A DNA stretch of 64,000 nucleotides from Agarivorans sp. Toyoura001 (GTDB lineage Bacteria > Pseudomonadota > Gammaproteobacteria > Enterobacterales > Celerinatantimonadaceae), in the NCBI RefSeq assembly GCF_005405585.1, contig NZ_BJEQ01000010.1, positions 93,192 to 157,191 of the forward strand, in the 5' to 3' direction. This document shows, piece after piece, positions 11,163 to 19,588 of this stretch; the first letter of the stretch is position 1, and every line of letters starts with the position of its first letter. The notes beneath the pieces were generated by a model that saw only the letters and a program-made list of their open reading frames with translations, did no database searches and was not told where the DNA came from. The translations under genes were made by a program, and so were the position numbers.

Positions 11163-11198
11163 AAGCCCGTAAGGCACTGCTTTACGGGCTTTTTTTTG
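11163..11198 (+). terminator. terminator after groEL, supplied by the island end
   Basis: Stem AAGCCCGTAA / TTACGGGCTT followed by a T8 run. It lies just inside the island, right of attL, and differs in sequence from the terminator beyond attR (28011-28042). The latter is inferred to be the original groEL terminator. Confidence 0.85.
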
Positions 11199-11260
11199 TT
11201 TTTGTTAGTTCAGATTGTTTCATTGTAGGTCATGAAGTTGCAGTTTTTATTAGGTGAAAA

Positions 11261-11320
11261 GTGGGGTATCAGTAATTTCTGTGTGGTATATTTCTACTGT
11301 AAATAGTATTGATACCCCAC
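11261..11320. promoter_or_regulatory. inverted repeat upstream of integrase (arm-type or operator sites)
   Basis: GTGGGGTATCA at 11261-11271 is the exact reverse complement of TGATACCCCAC at 11310-11320, with 38 bp between. The pair lies between attL and the integrase start. In P4-like elements such repeats serve as integrase arm-binding sites and as integrase-promoter operators; which applies here is inference. Confidence 0.6.
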
Positions 11321-11345
11321 ATTGACTGCAATAGAGAGTCCATTA

Positions 11346-12566
11346 ATGGCATTAACTGCGCTAGAAGTTAAAAGCATATCTTGTCCAGAAGATAAAAAGC
11401 AAATCAAGAAATCTGATGGTAATAGTTTGTTTTTATTAATAAAATCAAATGGATCCAAGCTTTGGCGTATGCGCTTTAAGTATGCTTCTAAGCATCAAGA
11501 AATGGCTCTGGGAAAGTACCCCACTGTATCACTTCATAAAGCTAGAGAAATGGCGAGTGAAGCTCGAATATTGCTTGCTCAAGGTATTAATCCTATGGAA
11601 GAGCGACGCGAACGAAAAAGAGCAAGTGATCCTCAAGATAGAGCGTTTGGCATAGTTGCCTTGAAGTGGTGGGAACAACAAAAAGACTCTTGGAGTGATG
11701 ACCACAAGATGAGAATAAAACGCTGGATCACTCAAGATGCCAAGTCCATAAATAAACTTGCTATTGATCAAATCGATGCAGGACACATAACAGAATTAAT
11801 GCTCTCTATTGAAGCTGCCGGAACTCCTAAAAAAGCACCTGTAATTCTATCGGTAATCAATAGAATTTTTGGTTATGCGTTAGCGCATAGATTAACGAGG
11901 ACTAACCCTGCACAGGGATTACCTCTGAGTGATATCATTAAACCACTACCAAAAGTTAAGCATCGTGCTGCCATAGTTAAGCCAATCGAATTAGCTAAAT
12001 TAATTAAAGATATTGATGTAAATGAGTCAGGAAATTTCTGTACTGTCAACGCACTTAAGCTTATTCCAAGAGTATTTTTAAGACCGAAAGAAATTCGCTG
12101 TTTGAAGTGGGAATATATTGATTTTGATGATCGGATGATAAGGATTCCAGCTGAAGATATGAAGCGAGATAGAGAACATCTAGTGCCTATAGCTAGTCAA
12201 GTATTAACTCTGCTCAAGAGTATTAAACAAGTAACTGGTTACTCTCAATACGTTTTTCCGAATGAAAGAGATAGCTACAAACCGCTTAGTAAAAATGTGA
12301 TGACAAATCGTTTGAGAGATCTAGGTTATCCCGCAGACGTAATGTCCGCTCATGGTTTCAGAAGCACGGCATCTACCATTCTTCATGAGCAAGGCTGGAA
12401 AGCTGAAGTCATTGAAGCGCAATTAGCTCACCTAACTGGAACTGCAACTTCACGAGCATATAATCGCTCTATTTATCTGTCAGAGAGAAAAAAAATGATG
12501 CAAGAATGGGCTGATTATTTAAATGTGCTTAGCAATAATAGTTCGTCAGAATGGAAGAACAGCTAA
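11346..12566 (+). CDS. int: P4-type tyrosine integrase
   Basis: Site-specific recombinase of the DUF4102/P4 integrase group, 406 residues. The N-terminal arm-binding domain (about 1-85) shows LWRMRFKYASKHQEMALGKYP and SLHKAREMASEARILLAQG; a core-binding helical domain follows (about 95-190). The catalytic domain contains the RPKEIRCLKW box with its Arg, the HGFRSTAST box (His, Arg), LAH and the AYNRS box with the nucleophilic Tyr. All active-site residues appear present. ATG 11346 (MALTALEVKS) fits the family N-terminus better than the upstream TTG at 11322. Its position beside attL identifies it as the integrase of this island, specific for the groEL 3' end. Confidence 0.95.
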   Translation: MALTALEVKSISCPEDKKQIKKSDGNSLFLLIKSNGSKLWRMRFKYASKHQEMALGKYPTVSLHKAREMASEARILLAQGINPMEERRERKRASDPQDRAFGIVALKWWEQQKDSWSDDHKMRIKRWITQDAKSINKLAIDQIDAGHITELMLSIEAAGTPKKAPVILSVINRIFGYALAHRLTRTNPAQGLPLSDIIKPLPKVKHRAAIVKPIELAKLIKDIDVNESGNFCTVNALKLIPRVFLRPKEIRCLKWEYIDFDDRMIRIPAEDMKRDREHLVPIASQVLTLLKSIKQVTGYSQYVFPNERDSYKPLSKNVMTNRLRDLGYPADVMSAHGFRSTASTILHEQGWKAEVIEAQLAHLTGTATSRAYNRSIYLSERKKMMQEWADYLNVLSNNSSSEWKNS

Positions 12567-12650
12567 ACCGTATGTGATTTACCATATATGGAAGCTACTG
12601 TTCAACTACAACTAATGCGTCTGTCCACGCGCGCGAAGCGTTAAGTATTA

Positions 12651-12670
12651 TGCGGCGCAACTGCGCTTTT
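12651..12670 (+). terminator. possible weak terminator after integrase
   Basis: Short GCGC-AACT-GCGC hairpin followed by TTTT about 90 bp after the integrase stop. The stem is short, so the call is tentative. Confidence 0.3.
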
Positions 12671-12732
12671 ACTCAAATTATAGGAGAACCTAGTATACAA
12701 CCATCTTCAAATGATGGGACTTCAGCTTGGCT

Positions 12733-13251
12733 TTAAGCGTCTACTGGATCAGAATTTAACTCAAAGAAGTCGATAATATGTTTGAATTCATCATCCAATT
12801 CTATATTTGGGATAATTGATATAGAGCAAGATTCCCAGTATTTAAATTGGTTGATAATAGTGTTGGATTCTTCGAGTTCATTCTCATTCACTATTTTTAG
12901 ACGTAATAAAGGATTTGAAATGAAAGTGTTTTCGTTGCGCGTGCGTGTCGGAGGTATAAATACCCATTTATCAATTATAATGCTTTTTTCAAAACCAGGG
13001 ATAAATTTTCGCAAGTAAAAGAATTCTGTTTTACTCACATTCACATCATAGCAATATTTATCTATAACAGCCCTTATTGCAGATTTCTGGCTATACTCTG
13101 AGTTGTTTATAAAAGTTCCGTTAGTTTTTGGTGTTTCATAAAGTAGTACTTTCATTTTCGAGTTTCCACCTACTTCGCTAATATCTAACCTATAGCTTGC
13201 GAAACAGGGTTGCTGTATATTTCCACCATATATGATAGTACCCGATATCAT
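12733..13251 (-). CDS. hypothetical protein, 172 aa, downstream of sigma-like gene
   Basis: Unrecognised protein of 172 residues, acidic toward the C-terminus (FFELNSDPVDA end), with no signal peptide or membrane segment. It begins 2 bp after the stop of the sigma-factor-like gene on the same strand, so the two are almost certainly co-transcribed and functionally linked. The segment around FIPPTRTRNENTFISNPLLRLK has a beta-rich character. It could be an anti-sigma or effector partner, but that is only inferred from position. The gene is AT-rich, like the rest of the island. Confidence 0.6.
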   Translation of the reverse strand: MISGTIIYGGNIQQPCFASYRLDISEVGGNSKMKVLLYETPKTNGTFINNSEYSQKSAIRAVIDKYCYDVNVSKTEFFYLRKFIPGFEKSIIIDKWVFIPPTRTRNENTFISNPLLRLKIVNENELEESNTIINQFKYWESCSISIIPNIELDDEFKHIIDFFELNSDPVDA

Positions 13252-13253
13252 TA

Positions 13254-13919
13254 TTAATCCACCTTTTTTGATATTTTTTCACCAGCCAATAATCTAACTA
13301 TAGATAATTCGTTTCTGACGGTTCTTTCTGATATTCCAAGTTCTGATGCAACTTCTTTATGTGTTTTTTTGTTATCACCTAGGAATCCATTTTCCATTAT
13401 CTTTATAATGGACTTTTGCCTAGTTGTTAGACTATCCGAAATCATATCGAGATAATGGTCAAATCTAGAATACTCTGCTTCCTCCACTATACCCGCTTGT
13501 ACGCTAGAGACTTCTATAGCTAAGCTCTTGTTGCCGTGGTTAACCTGGTCCTTACTGATAAATTTATTGCTGCATCCAACCAAATTAGTAGACTTTCTAT
13601 TTCGAACGCTTTTACGTTTGTAAGTTCTAGTTTTATTTTTGCAAACGGTGGTAATAACCTTTGCTAACGAAAATTCATCTTCAAAGTATATACCTTTATT
13701 TATACTCTTTCTCAATCCAATCCAAACTTCATTTGTTATATCTTCAATGATATTTTCGAAGCCACACATCATCTGCTTATATATGTCACCTCTTCCTGAC
13801 GTTAGTTCTTTATATATAATGCTGCGTACATTGCTAGTGTTGTTTTTTATTATGGTTTCAAACGACTTGTTGCAGCCTAAATGAGCCTTTTCAACTAATT
13901 CTTGGTCTACGAATTTCAT
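13254..13919 (-). CDS. sigma-70-like / HTH transcription factor
   Basis: Predicted DNA-binding regulator of 221 residues resembling a small sigma-70-family factor. The C-terminal part has LTTRQKSIIKIMENG followed by THKEVASELGISERTVRNEL, a region-4-like helix-turn-helix. The N-terminal half (ELVEKAHLGCNKSFETIIK and on) resembles region 2 of ECF-type factors. ATG 13919 is chosen because AAGGA lies about 8 nt upstream; the ORF extends 18 codons further without support. It heads a two-gene minus-strand unit with the 172-residue protein and is divergent from the AlpA-like gene. A role in switching the island's genes on is plausible but unproven. Confidence 0.6.
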   Translation of the reverse strand: MKFVDQELVEKAHLGCNKSFETIIKNNTSNVRSIIYKELTSGRGDIYKQMMCGFENIIEDITNEVWIGLRKSINKGIYFEDEFSLAKVITTVCKNKTRTYKRKSVRNRKSTNLVGCSNKFISKDQVNHGNKSLAIEVSSVQAGIVEEAEYSRFDHYLDMISDSLTTRQKSIIKIMENGFLGDNKKTHKEVASELGISERTVRNELSIVRLLAGEKISKKVD

Positions 13920-14244
13920 GTTATATCCTTTTTGATTTGCCTCTAATAGTAAGGCTGGCAGGAGGAATAGCAACGAAAATTTTTACTTTTATTTTTGCCG
14001 GATTTTGATTTTCATGCGTTATAACGTAGAGCCAATAATCAAAGGAACGCAGTGTTATTTCTAATTTTATTAAAGATACCTAAGGATAAATTGCCAGTAA
14101 ACTAGAGAGTTTATAAAAAGTAATCATTCTCTGAGTCTCATTTGTTTATTTGTTTTTGCCGCTTTAGGTTGTCAGTGGAGATATATATTAGTGAAGGCAG
14201 TATATCTGCCATGTGGAAAGATAATGACTTATAGAGGTGTTTTT
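13920..14244. promoter_or_regulatory. divergent regulatory spacer of the island
   Basis: 325 bp, very AT-rich, between the sigma-like gene and the AlpA-like gene. It contains a 10-bp palindrome CGTTATAACG at 14017-14026 and the inverted repeat GGCAG-TATAT-CTGCC at 14196-14210, 34 bp upstream of the AlpA start. These are candidate operators. An upstream in-frame ATG at 14191 exists but lacks a ribosome-binding site. Confidence 0.4.
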
Positions 14245-14454
14245 ATGGAAAATTTTAGTTGTCAGAATGTAAGTTCTTCAAGTCTTCAGTTTGTGAGGGC
14301 GTCGGATCTCACTAGCTACTTAGGAATTAGTCGGTCTACGTTATGGCGATGGTGTAGCTCAGGTAAATTTCCTAAACCAATTCCATTAGGTCCTAGAGTC
14401 GTTGTATGGCGGTTAAAAGATATCACTACGTTTTTCGATTCATTGGAGAAGTAA
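14245..14454 (+). CDS. alpA: AlpA-family regulator/excisionase
   Basis: Small MerR-like DNA-binding protein of 69 residues. The HTH segment ASDLTSYLGISRSTLWRW is followed by the CSSGKFPKPIPLGPRVVVW wing typical of AlpA/Prophage-CP4-57 regulators. In P4-like elements AlpA activates the integrase gene or acts in excision, so it probably controls excision of this island. ATG 14245 is preferred (AGAGG about 9 nt upstream) over the ORF start at 14191. It is followed after 4 bp by the ORF at 14459 and then by the mobilization genes, in a probable operon. Confidence 0.85.
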   Translation: MENFSCQNVSSSSLQFVRASDLTSYLGISRSTLWRWCSSGKFPKPIPLGPRVVVWRLKDITTFFDSLEK

Positions 14455-14458
14455 CAAG

Positions 14459-14824
14459 ATGATTGGTACAGATGATTCAAATTTTTGCTTTTTATCTATT
14501 GAGGTACAAGGGCATGTAGCACGACTTCCACTAATTGCATTTCGTAGGATGGGGTGCTGTTCGGCTGGTAATTTCATTTTATTCTGGGTTGGCTTTCTAT
14601 CCTCATTAAGGCCGGTTGGAGTTTTCGGCCTTGTCGAAGAGGATGATGAACAGACCAGAGGCACTAACGGTGCTTGTGGGAACATAACAACATCGCTTAC
14701 AACCCAATCTGCTCCTGGGTTAAGCCTACAAGCCATCCCACAAGTTAGACAAAGTTTTTTTAAGGCTAAGTTGTTGAAAATAATGGGGCTTGTCGGGATT
14801 GTTAAATGTGGAGGTGCAAAATGA
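14459..14824 (+). CDS. uncertain ORF, 121 aa, overlapping a strongly structured region
   Basis: Open frame of 121 residues starting 4 bp after alpA, behind GGAGAAG, and ending 4 bp into the next gene. Those signals favour translation. The protein matches no family I know, has an odd composition (rich in Gly, Ser, Leu; one hydrophobic patch NFILFWVGFLSSL) and no clear domain. Its second half coincides with a run of perfect inverted repeats (14599-14744) at the expected position of the transfer origin. The frame may therefore be incidental to a DNA or RNA structure. An opposite-strand frame of 98 codons also exists here. Treat as doubtful. Confidence 0.35.
   Translation: MIGTDDSNFCFLSIEVQGHVARLPLIAFRRMGCCSAGNFILFWVGFLSSLRPVGVFGLVEEDDEQTRGTNGACGNITTSLTTQSAPGLSLQAIPQVRQSFFKAKLLKIMGLVGIVKCGGAK
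14599..14752. other. consecutive hairpins; candidate oriT of the MobF module
   Basis: Hairpin 1: ATCCTC (14599-14604) pairs with GAGGAT (14639-14644), and inside it AAGGCCG (14608-14614) pairs with CGGCCTT (14626-14632). Hairpin 2: CTTGTGGGA (14673-14681) pairs with TCCCACAAG (14736-14744), enclosing AACCCA/TGGGTT (14701-14706/14716-14721). In R388 the origin of transfer lies directly upstream of the trwA-trwB-trwC genes, the same order found here. TTGTCTA on the minus strand at 14752-14746 resembles the core around the R388 nick site, which is weak support. Confidence 0.4.
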
Positions 14825-15108
14825 GTGATTTAGTTGGAAGAACCTTCTCTTTGAAATTTCCTGCTGATGTACTTAATCGAATAGAAGCGGAAATGGATAA
14901 AACAGGGCTAACAGGTAATGAAGTCATTCGAAATGCAACTACTTCTCACCTCATGCAGCCCTCGCTAATATATTTGCTGAAGCAGTTTGAAGTTAACATG
15001 TTGCGTAAAAATTTTGAGATGAATGCCATCATCGTTGGGCTAACTAAAGAGCAACGTCTGCAAGCTGTAGAGGATTGTAACGTAATATTTGGTAAGGAGG
15101 TATTATGA
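14821..15108 (+). CDS. ribbon-helix-helix mobilization accessory protein (TrwA-like)
   Basis: 95-residue protein with an N-terminal segment FSLKFPADVLNRIEAEMDK followed by GLTGNEVIRNATTSHL, the beta-helix-helix pattern of ribbon-helix-helix DNA-binding proteins. In MobF systems such as R388 a protein of this kind (TrwA) binds oriT and assists the relaxase. The start at 14821 has GGAGG 8 nt upstream; the ORF extends further up without support. Its stop overlaps the ATG of the coupling protein by 4 bp, indicating translational coupling. The role is inferred from fold and position. Confidence 0.65.
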   Translation: MSDLVGRTFSLKFPADVLNRIEAEMDKTGLTGNEVIRNATTSHLMQPSLIYLLKQFEVNMLRKNFEMNAIIVGLTKEQRLQAVEDCNVIFGKEVL

Positions 15109-16901
15109 TGGATCTTAATAATATACCGCCGAGCCAGCCATACCAGCGTTGGGATCTAATGGCTGTCTTTACGTTACTACTAAGCATACCTGGTAGCCTG
15201 GCCGCTATATACTATTGTTGGTCAATTCATACGACTTGGGAGCCGATTGGTCGGCATCTTAAATACTTTGGTTGGATAATCAAAGAGTGGTTTGTCGGTG
15301 AGCCAAAAACCTGGGAGTTGTACAGTGAATACCTTAATAGTAACCACTGGATGGATGATTTTATTGCACACTTGTCTATACCCACAATAGCGGTGTTTAG
15401 CTTGGCGGTTTGGTTTAGCGTTAAATTATTTTATGTTTCTGGGGGGCGTACATTAGATCGACATAAAGAAGGCGTTCGCAAATATGTCGGTAAAGCTGCG
15501 TACGCCCATGCAAACAAGCAGTTAAAACTAGAGCTAAAACAGGGAGGTAAACCTGCTATTCGTTTGCATCAGAAGGTAGAAATCACCTCTAGGGCTGAAG
15601 AAGGTAATACATTTATCACCGGAAAGCCTGGATCAGGAAAAACCGTCGTAATTTCTTGGTTGTTACTACAGCTACTAAAAAGGCGTAACCTTAGATTATT
15701 CATTTTTGATGCAAAACGAGATTTTACTCAAAAGCTATATCAACCTCAGAATAGTGAGCTTATCGCACCATGGGATAAACGTAGCAGTGTGTGGAATATT
15801 GCTAAAGACATGTGTCATACCGCAGCCCCTGCCAACTTTGCAGCTCATGTTATTCATGACACAAAGGACATGATCTGGTGCCAGTCTGCACGCTTAATTT
15901 TTACTGGAATTATAGTCGCACTAAAAAATAGGAATAAACCGTGGGGGTGGCTACAAATACAGAACTGCATGAACTTTGATGATGACAAGCTTCGTTGCCT
16001 GTTAGAACAAAACTACCCACAAGCAATGCGTTATGTTGAAGAAAATAATCGCACCACACAAAGTATTATGTCGACCCTGTTGAGTGATTTAGCTTGGATA
16101 GATTGGCTAGCATTGGCGTGGCCCAAGTCATATCAAGGGCAATTCTCTGTTTATGATTGGGTACATAATAACAACGCCAAGCCAAGGTTAATTGTGCAAG
16201 GTAACAGTAAGTTTAGTGTCATTGGTTCACCGCTATGTCATGCATTAATGAGCATCATGTGTGATGAATATTTATCTATGAATAAACAACAAGAGTGCTA
16301 TCTCGTATTAGATGAATTAGCCAATTTGCCTAAATCACCTGGCTTATTACGTTGGATTGAATTATCGAGGGATAAAGGTGGCCGGACAATTGCTGGAACT
16401 CAGGCCATTAGTCAGCTTAAATCTTTGTATGGAGAGCATGAAACAGACTCACTTACTAGCATGTTTTCTAACTTGATCACACTAAAAGTTGGTGCAACGG
16501 GTGGTACAGCTGAGTACATGAGTAAGGCCTTGGGTGAGCGTATTATTGAGAGGCCACAACGTAGCACTGATGCTCAAGGTCGCATTTCAACTACTTGGCA
16601 TCAGCATACTTTACCCACTGTTCATAGCTCAGAATTAACCCAGTTACCCGCACCAGGTAAAAAAGGGATAGTTGGTTTTTTATCTGTGAATGGCTGGGGC
16701 GCATGTTATCGGATGCTATGGGAATTCCCTAATTTCCCGACAATCGCGAAGCGCCAGCAGTTGGCTGAATGGACGCAAAAATCTAGTGTTTCCACTGAGA
16801 AAAAAGAATGCGAAACACTGAATAAGGGCGTTAAGGAACAAGGTATAACACCTACACGTATAACCAATCGACGTGAGGGTTCTAAACATGCTAACTCTTA
16901 G
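15105..16901 (+). CDS. type IV coupling protein, VirD4/TrwB/TraD family
   Basis: Hexameric DNA-pumping ATPase that brings the relaxase-DNA complex to a type IV secretion channel. 598 residues. Two N-terminal membrane helices lie at about 17-40 and 88-112, followed by the RecA-like motor. Walker A GKPGSGKT is at 173-180; Walker B is ECYLVLDELANLPK. An all-alpha domain is inserted between them, and GTQAISQLKSLYG follows as expected for TraD/TrwB. The start is ATG 15105 or 15108 behind AAGGAGG. It overlaps the relaxase gene. A coupling protein without secretion genes means the element uses a helper's channel. Confidence 0.9.
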   Translation: MMDLNNIPPSQPYQRWDLMAVFTLLLSIPGSLAAIYYCWSIHTTWEPIGRHLKYFGWIIKEWFVGEPKTWELYSEYLNSNHWMDDFIAHLSIPTIAVFSLAVWFSVKLFYVSGGRTLDRHKEGVRKYVGKAAYAHANKQLKLELKQGGKPAIRLHQKVEITSRAEEGNTFITGKPGSGKTVVISWLLLQLLKRRNLRLFIFDAKRDFTQKLYQPQNSELIAPWDKRSSVWNIAKDMCHTAAPANFAAHVIHDTKDMIWCQSARLIFTGIIVALKNRNKPWGWLQIQNCMNFDDDKLRCLLEQNYPQAMRYVEENNRTTQSIMSTLLSDLAWIDWLALAWPKSYQGQFSVYDWVHNNNAKPRLIVQGNSKFSVIGSPLCHALMSIMCDEYLSMNKQQECYLVLDELANLPKSPGLLRWIELSRDKGGRTIAGTQAISQLKSLYGEHETDSLTSMFSNLITLKVGATGGTAEYMSKALGERIIERPQRSTDAQGRISTTWHQHTLPTVHSSELTQLPAPGKKGIVGFLSVNGWGACYRMLWEFPNFPTIAKRQQLAEWTQKSSVSTEKKECETLNKGVKEQGITPTRITNRREGSKHANS

Positions 16902-19461
16902 TCAAATTAGAGACGCACGTTATTACGGGCAATGGACAACCCAAGATTACTACAACAATACAGGTGAACAGAGAGGCATATGGGCTGGTCAATTAGCCCC
17001 TGTATTAGGCTTGTCTGGATACATACAAACGCAAAATTACCAACATATTATTGAGGGCTTTTCACCAGATGGTAAGCAATCACTTGTACGTAATGCAGGT
17101 AAAGATCATGCGCCTGGTCATGATCTAACATTTTCAGCCCCCAAAAGTGTTTCTATTTTACAGGTGTTTGACAAAAGTGGCGAGATATTAAGGGCACATG
17201 AGTTAGCAGTAAAAGCGGCATTACGCTATATAGAGAAGCATGCAGCGTTTACACGTCGTAATGCACAAGGTAAAGATATTGAACGATTACCTGGTTTACT
17301 ATTTGGGCTGTTCACTCATTTCGAGTCTAGAGCAGAAGATATGGCTATCCATTCGCATTGTTTAGCATTTAACATAGCTAGGCGTTACGATAAAACCTTT
17401 GGTAGCGTTCACTCCAGAGCATTTTATCAATGGAAAATGGCCTCAGGCGCGGTGTATCGTGCTGAACTTGCTCAACAATTGCGCTTGCTTGGTTACAACA
17501 TTGAAATTGATGGTGATAGTTTTCGTGTTGTCGGTGTTCCTAAAAGTATTTGTGAGTATTACTCAAAAAGAGCAGAGCAAATTGAGAAAAACCTTAAAGC
17601 ATTAGGTGCTAACAGTAGTGCGAGTGCCGTCGGTCAATATGCCAAACTTAAAGACAGACAAAAGAAAGCTAAAACGCCATTATCTGAACTAACAAATAGG
17701 TGGAAAAGTGAGCTAAAAACTCTAGGTTTTTCTTATGAGCAATCTCGAAAAATTCAACATGAGCAAGCAACCTATTCCTTTGAAAGTATTAGCACTGCGC
17801 AAGCACTCATCGAGCTGACCGAATCGCGTTCAACTTTTAAGGTGCAAGATTTACATCACCACTTGGCTAAACAAGCACAATTAACGGGAGATGATGCAAT
17901 CACCATTTCTTCCCAGGCCAAGCAATGCCTTGATTCAGATAATGTGATTAGCCTTGGGCAAGATCATAAAAATAACCGTGTTTTCACCACAACCGCCATG
18001 CTAGAGATTGAGCAACAGATGATTGAACTCGCTAAAAATTTGAGTAAGCAATCACATAGTGCCCCTGACAATGAAGCGCTTAAGCAGGCGGTTGAGCAAA
18101 AACAATTACAGTGCGGCTATCAATTATCAGAAGAGCAAATCGAAGGGTTACAAACCGCTTGTGCTCCAACTCGATTATCTATTTTACAAGGCTCCGCAGG
18201 GGCTGGTAAAAGTGTTTCCATGGAATCCGTGCATACGGCCTATGAAACCATGGGAGAGCGTGTTTTAGGTGCATGTATCGCTAAAATAGCGGTTGATAAC
18301 CTTCAGCGTGAGACAGGCATTCAAAGCATGACAATTGCAAAGCTATTGACGGATATTGAACGTGGCAGAAATGTATTATCAACAGTCAGTGTACTAGTGA
18401 TTGATGAGGCTGGACAAGTCGGTAGTAAACAGATGCATGCATTGTTAAAGGCGGCTGAAACGTCCCAAACTAAAATAGTTCTAGTTGGTGAAGATAAGCA
18501 GCTTGATGCTATTGAACATGGTGGTGTACTAAAATATCTATCTCGTCCTGATGTGATCGGAAAAAGTACAATAAAAGCAGTTCGTAGACAGCGAAAAGCA
18601 ATTGCACGACAAACGGTTATGCAGTTGCGAGACGGTAACGCCAAAGCCGCTCTGGCAACGCTTGATGAGCATAAACAACTAAATTTTGCTTCATCACATG
18701 AAGCCGCCATTCAAAAATTAGTCGCTAAATGGAAGGACTATACCGCGTTACAGCATAATAAAAGTGCGGTCGTGCTTGCTCAACGTTGGACTGAGGTTGA
18801 GGTTATATCGAACAAATTAAGGGAGATATACCAAGAAAGATCACTTGTAGGGCATGAAAACATTACGTTTGATTGTGTTGTCTCAAACAAGCTCATGACT
18901 TTACCTTTTTCAATAGGTGAGCGCGTGCGATTTGCGCAAAATGATTATCGATTAAATGTGAGTAATGGCAGTTTAGGAACCTTAATGAAACTGGAAAAGG
19001 TACAAAATCAATGGCAATTTCACATTAAGTTAGACAACCAAAGAACAGTGATTATTAATCAAAGGGACTACCAAAACGAACAAGGAAAACTACCATTGGT
19101 TCACGCTTATGCCATGACGGTTTACTCATCGCAAGGAGTCACGATTGATGGAGATACCTTTATTTTATATAACGCTTACATGGATAGAGCAAACAGCTAT
19201 GTGGCCGGAAGTCGGCATAAAGACAATAGCCATTGGTTTATTAATAATAAAGAAATAGATGCTTTGGTTTCACCAGATGGTGAATTCATTTCTAAAGAGC
19301 AACGACTTGCTGTTTTGGCCGAACAGATGAGTCGAGAGCAACGCACTCAATTAGCAATTGAATATTTAACAGCTGATCAGCAGCAACAATATTTATGTGC
19401 CCAGCCTGCGGCTGAATTGAACCATTGTGATTTGGAAGTGGATCTAGAGTTTGTACTTTAG
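16888..19461 (+). CDS. MobF relaxase-helicase (TrwC/TraI-like)
   Basis: Conjugative relaxase that nicks oriT, stays covalently bound to the 5' end and unwinds the strand. 857 residues from MLTLSQIRDARYY. The N-terminal relaxase domain (about 1-280) has paired tyrosines at 12-13 and 21-22 and the metal-binding histidines H144, H155 and H157 in THFESRAEDMAIHSH. The helicase region has Walker A GSAGAGKS (about residue 435), Walker B VLVIDEAGQ and a late YSSQGVTID motif typical of RecD-like SF1 enzymes. ATG 16888 is preferred over 16873 since MobF proteins start with ML-S; it overlaps the coupling-protein end by 14 bp. It appears intact. Confidence 0.93.
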   Translation: MLTLSQIRDARYYGQWTTQDYYNNTGEQRGIWAGQLAPVLGLSGYIQTQNYQHIIEGFSPDGKQSLVRNAGKDHAPGHDLTFSAPKSVSILQVFDKSGEILRAHELAVKAALRYIEKHAAFTRRNAQGKDIERLPGLLFGLFTHFESRAEDMAIHSHCLAFNIARRYDKTFGSVHSRAFYQWKMASGAVYRAELAQQLRLLGYNIEIDGDSFRVVGVPKSICEYYSKRAEQIEKNLKALGANSSASAVGQYAKLKDRQKKAKTPLSELTNRWKSELKTLGFSYEQSRKIQHEQATYSFESISTAQALIELTESRSTFKVQDLHHHLAKQAQLTGDDAITISSQAKQCLDSDNVISLGQDHKNNRVFTTTAMLEIEQQMIELAKNLSKQSHSAPDNEALKQAVEQKQLQCGYQLSEEQIEGLQTACAPTRLSILQGSAGAGKSVSMESVHTAYETMGERVLGACIAKIAVDNLQRETGIQSMTIAKLLTDIERGRNVLSTVSVLVIDEAGQVGSKQMHALLKAAETSQTKIVLVGEDKQLDAIEHGGVLKYLSRPDVIGKSTIKAVRRQRKAIARQTVMQLRDGNAKAALATLDEHKQLNFASSHEAAIQKLVAKWKDYTALQHNKSAVVLAQRWTEVEVISNKLREIYQERSLVGHENITFDCVVSNKLMTLPFSIGERVRFAQNDYRLNVSNGSLGTLMKLEKVQNQWQFHIKLDNQRTVIINQRDYQNEQGKLPLVHAYAMTVYSSQGVTIDGDTFILYNAYMDRANSYVAGSRHKDNSHWFINNKEIDALVSPDGEFISKEQRLAVLAEQMSREQRTQLAIEYLTADQQQQYLCAQPAAELNHCDLEVDLEFVL

Positions 19462-19588
19462 ATGGTGTAATCGTTCTCTGCGTAGTTTGAAGAATCCCAA
19501 CGTTTTTCTCAGTTTCCAGCCTTCGACTGAACGAACAAATGCTTTCTAATGTTAAATCAGTCAGAAGGCTAAGTTAACTCAGTACATT

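Noticed and set aside
14440..14736. 98-codon minus-strand ORF over the structured region
   Set aside because: Antisense to the hairpins; repetitive Pro/Ser composition and no ribosome-binding site.
14746..14752. TTGTCTA on the minus strand, like the R388 nick core
   Set aside because: Seven bases are expected by chance at a few percent in a region this size, and the expected hairpin directly 5' of the nick is not clear; kept only as weak support for oriT.
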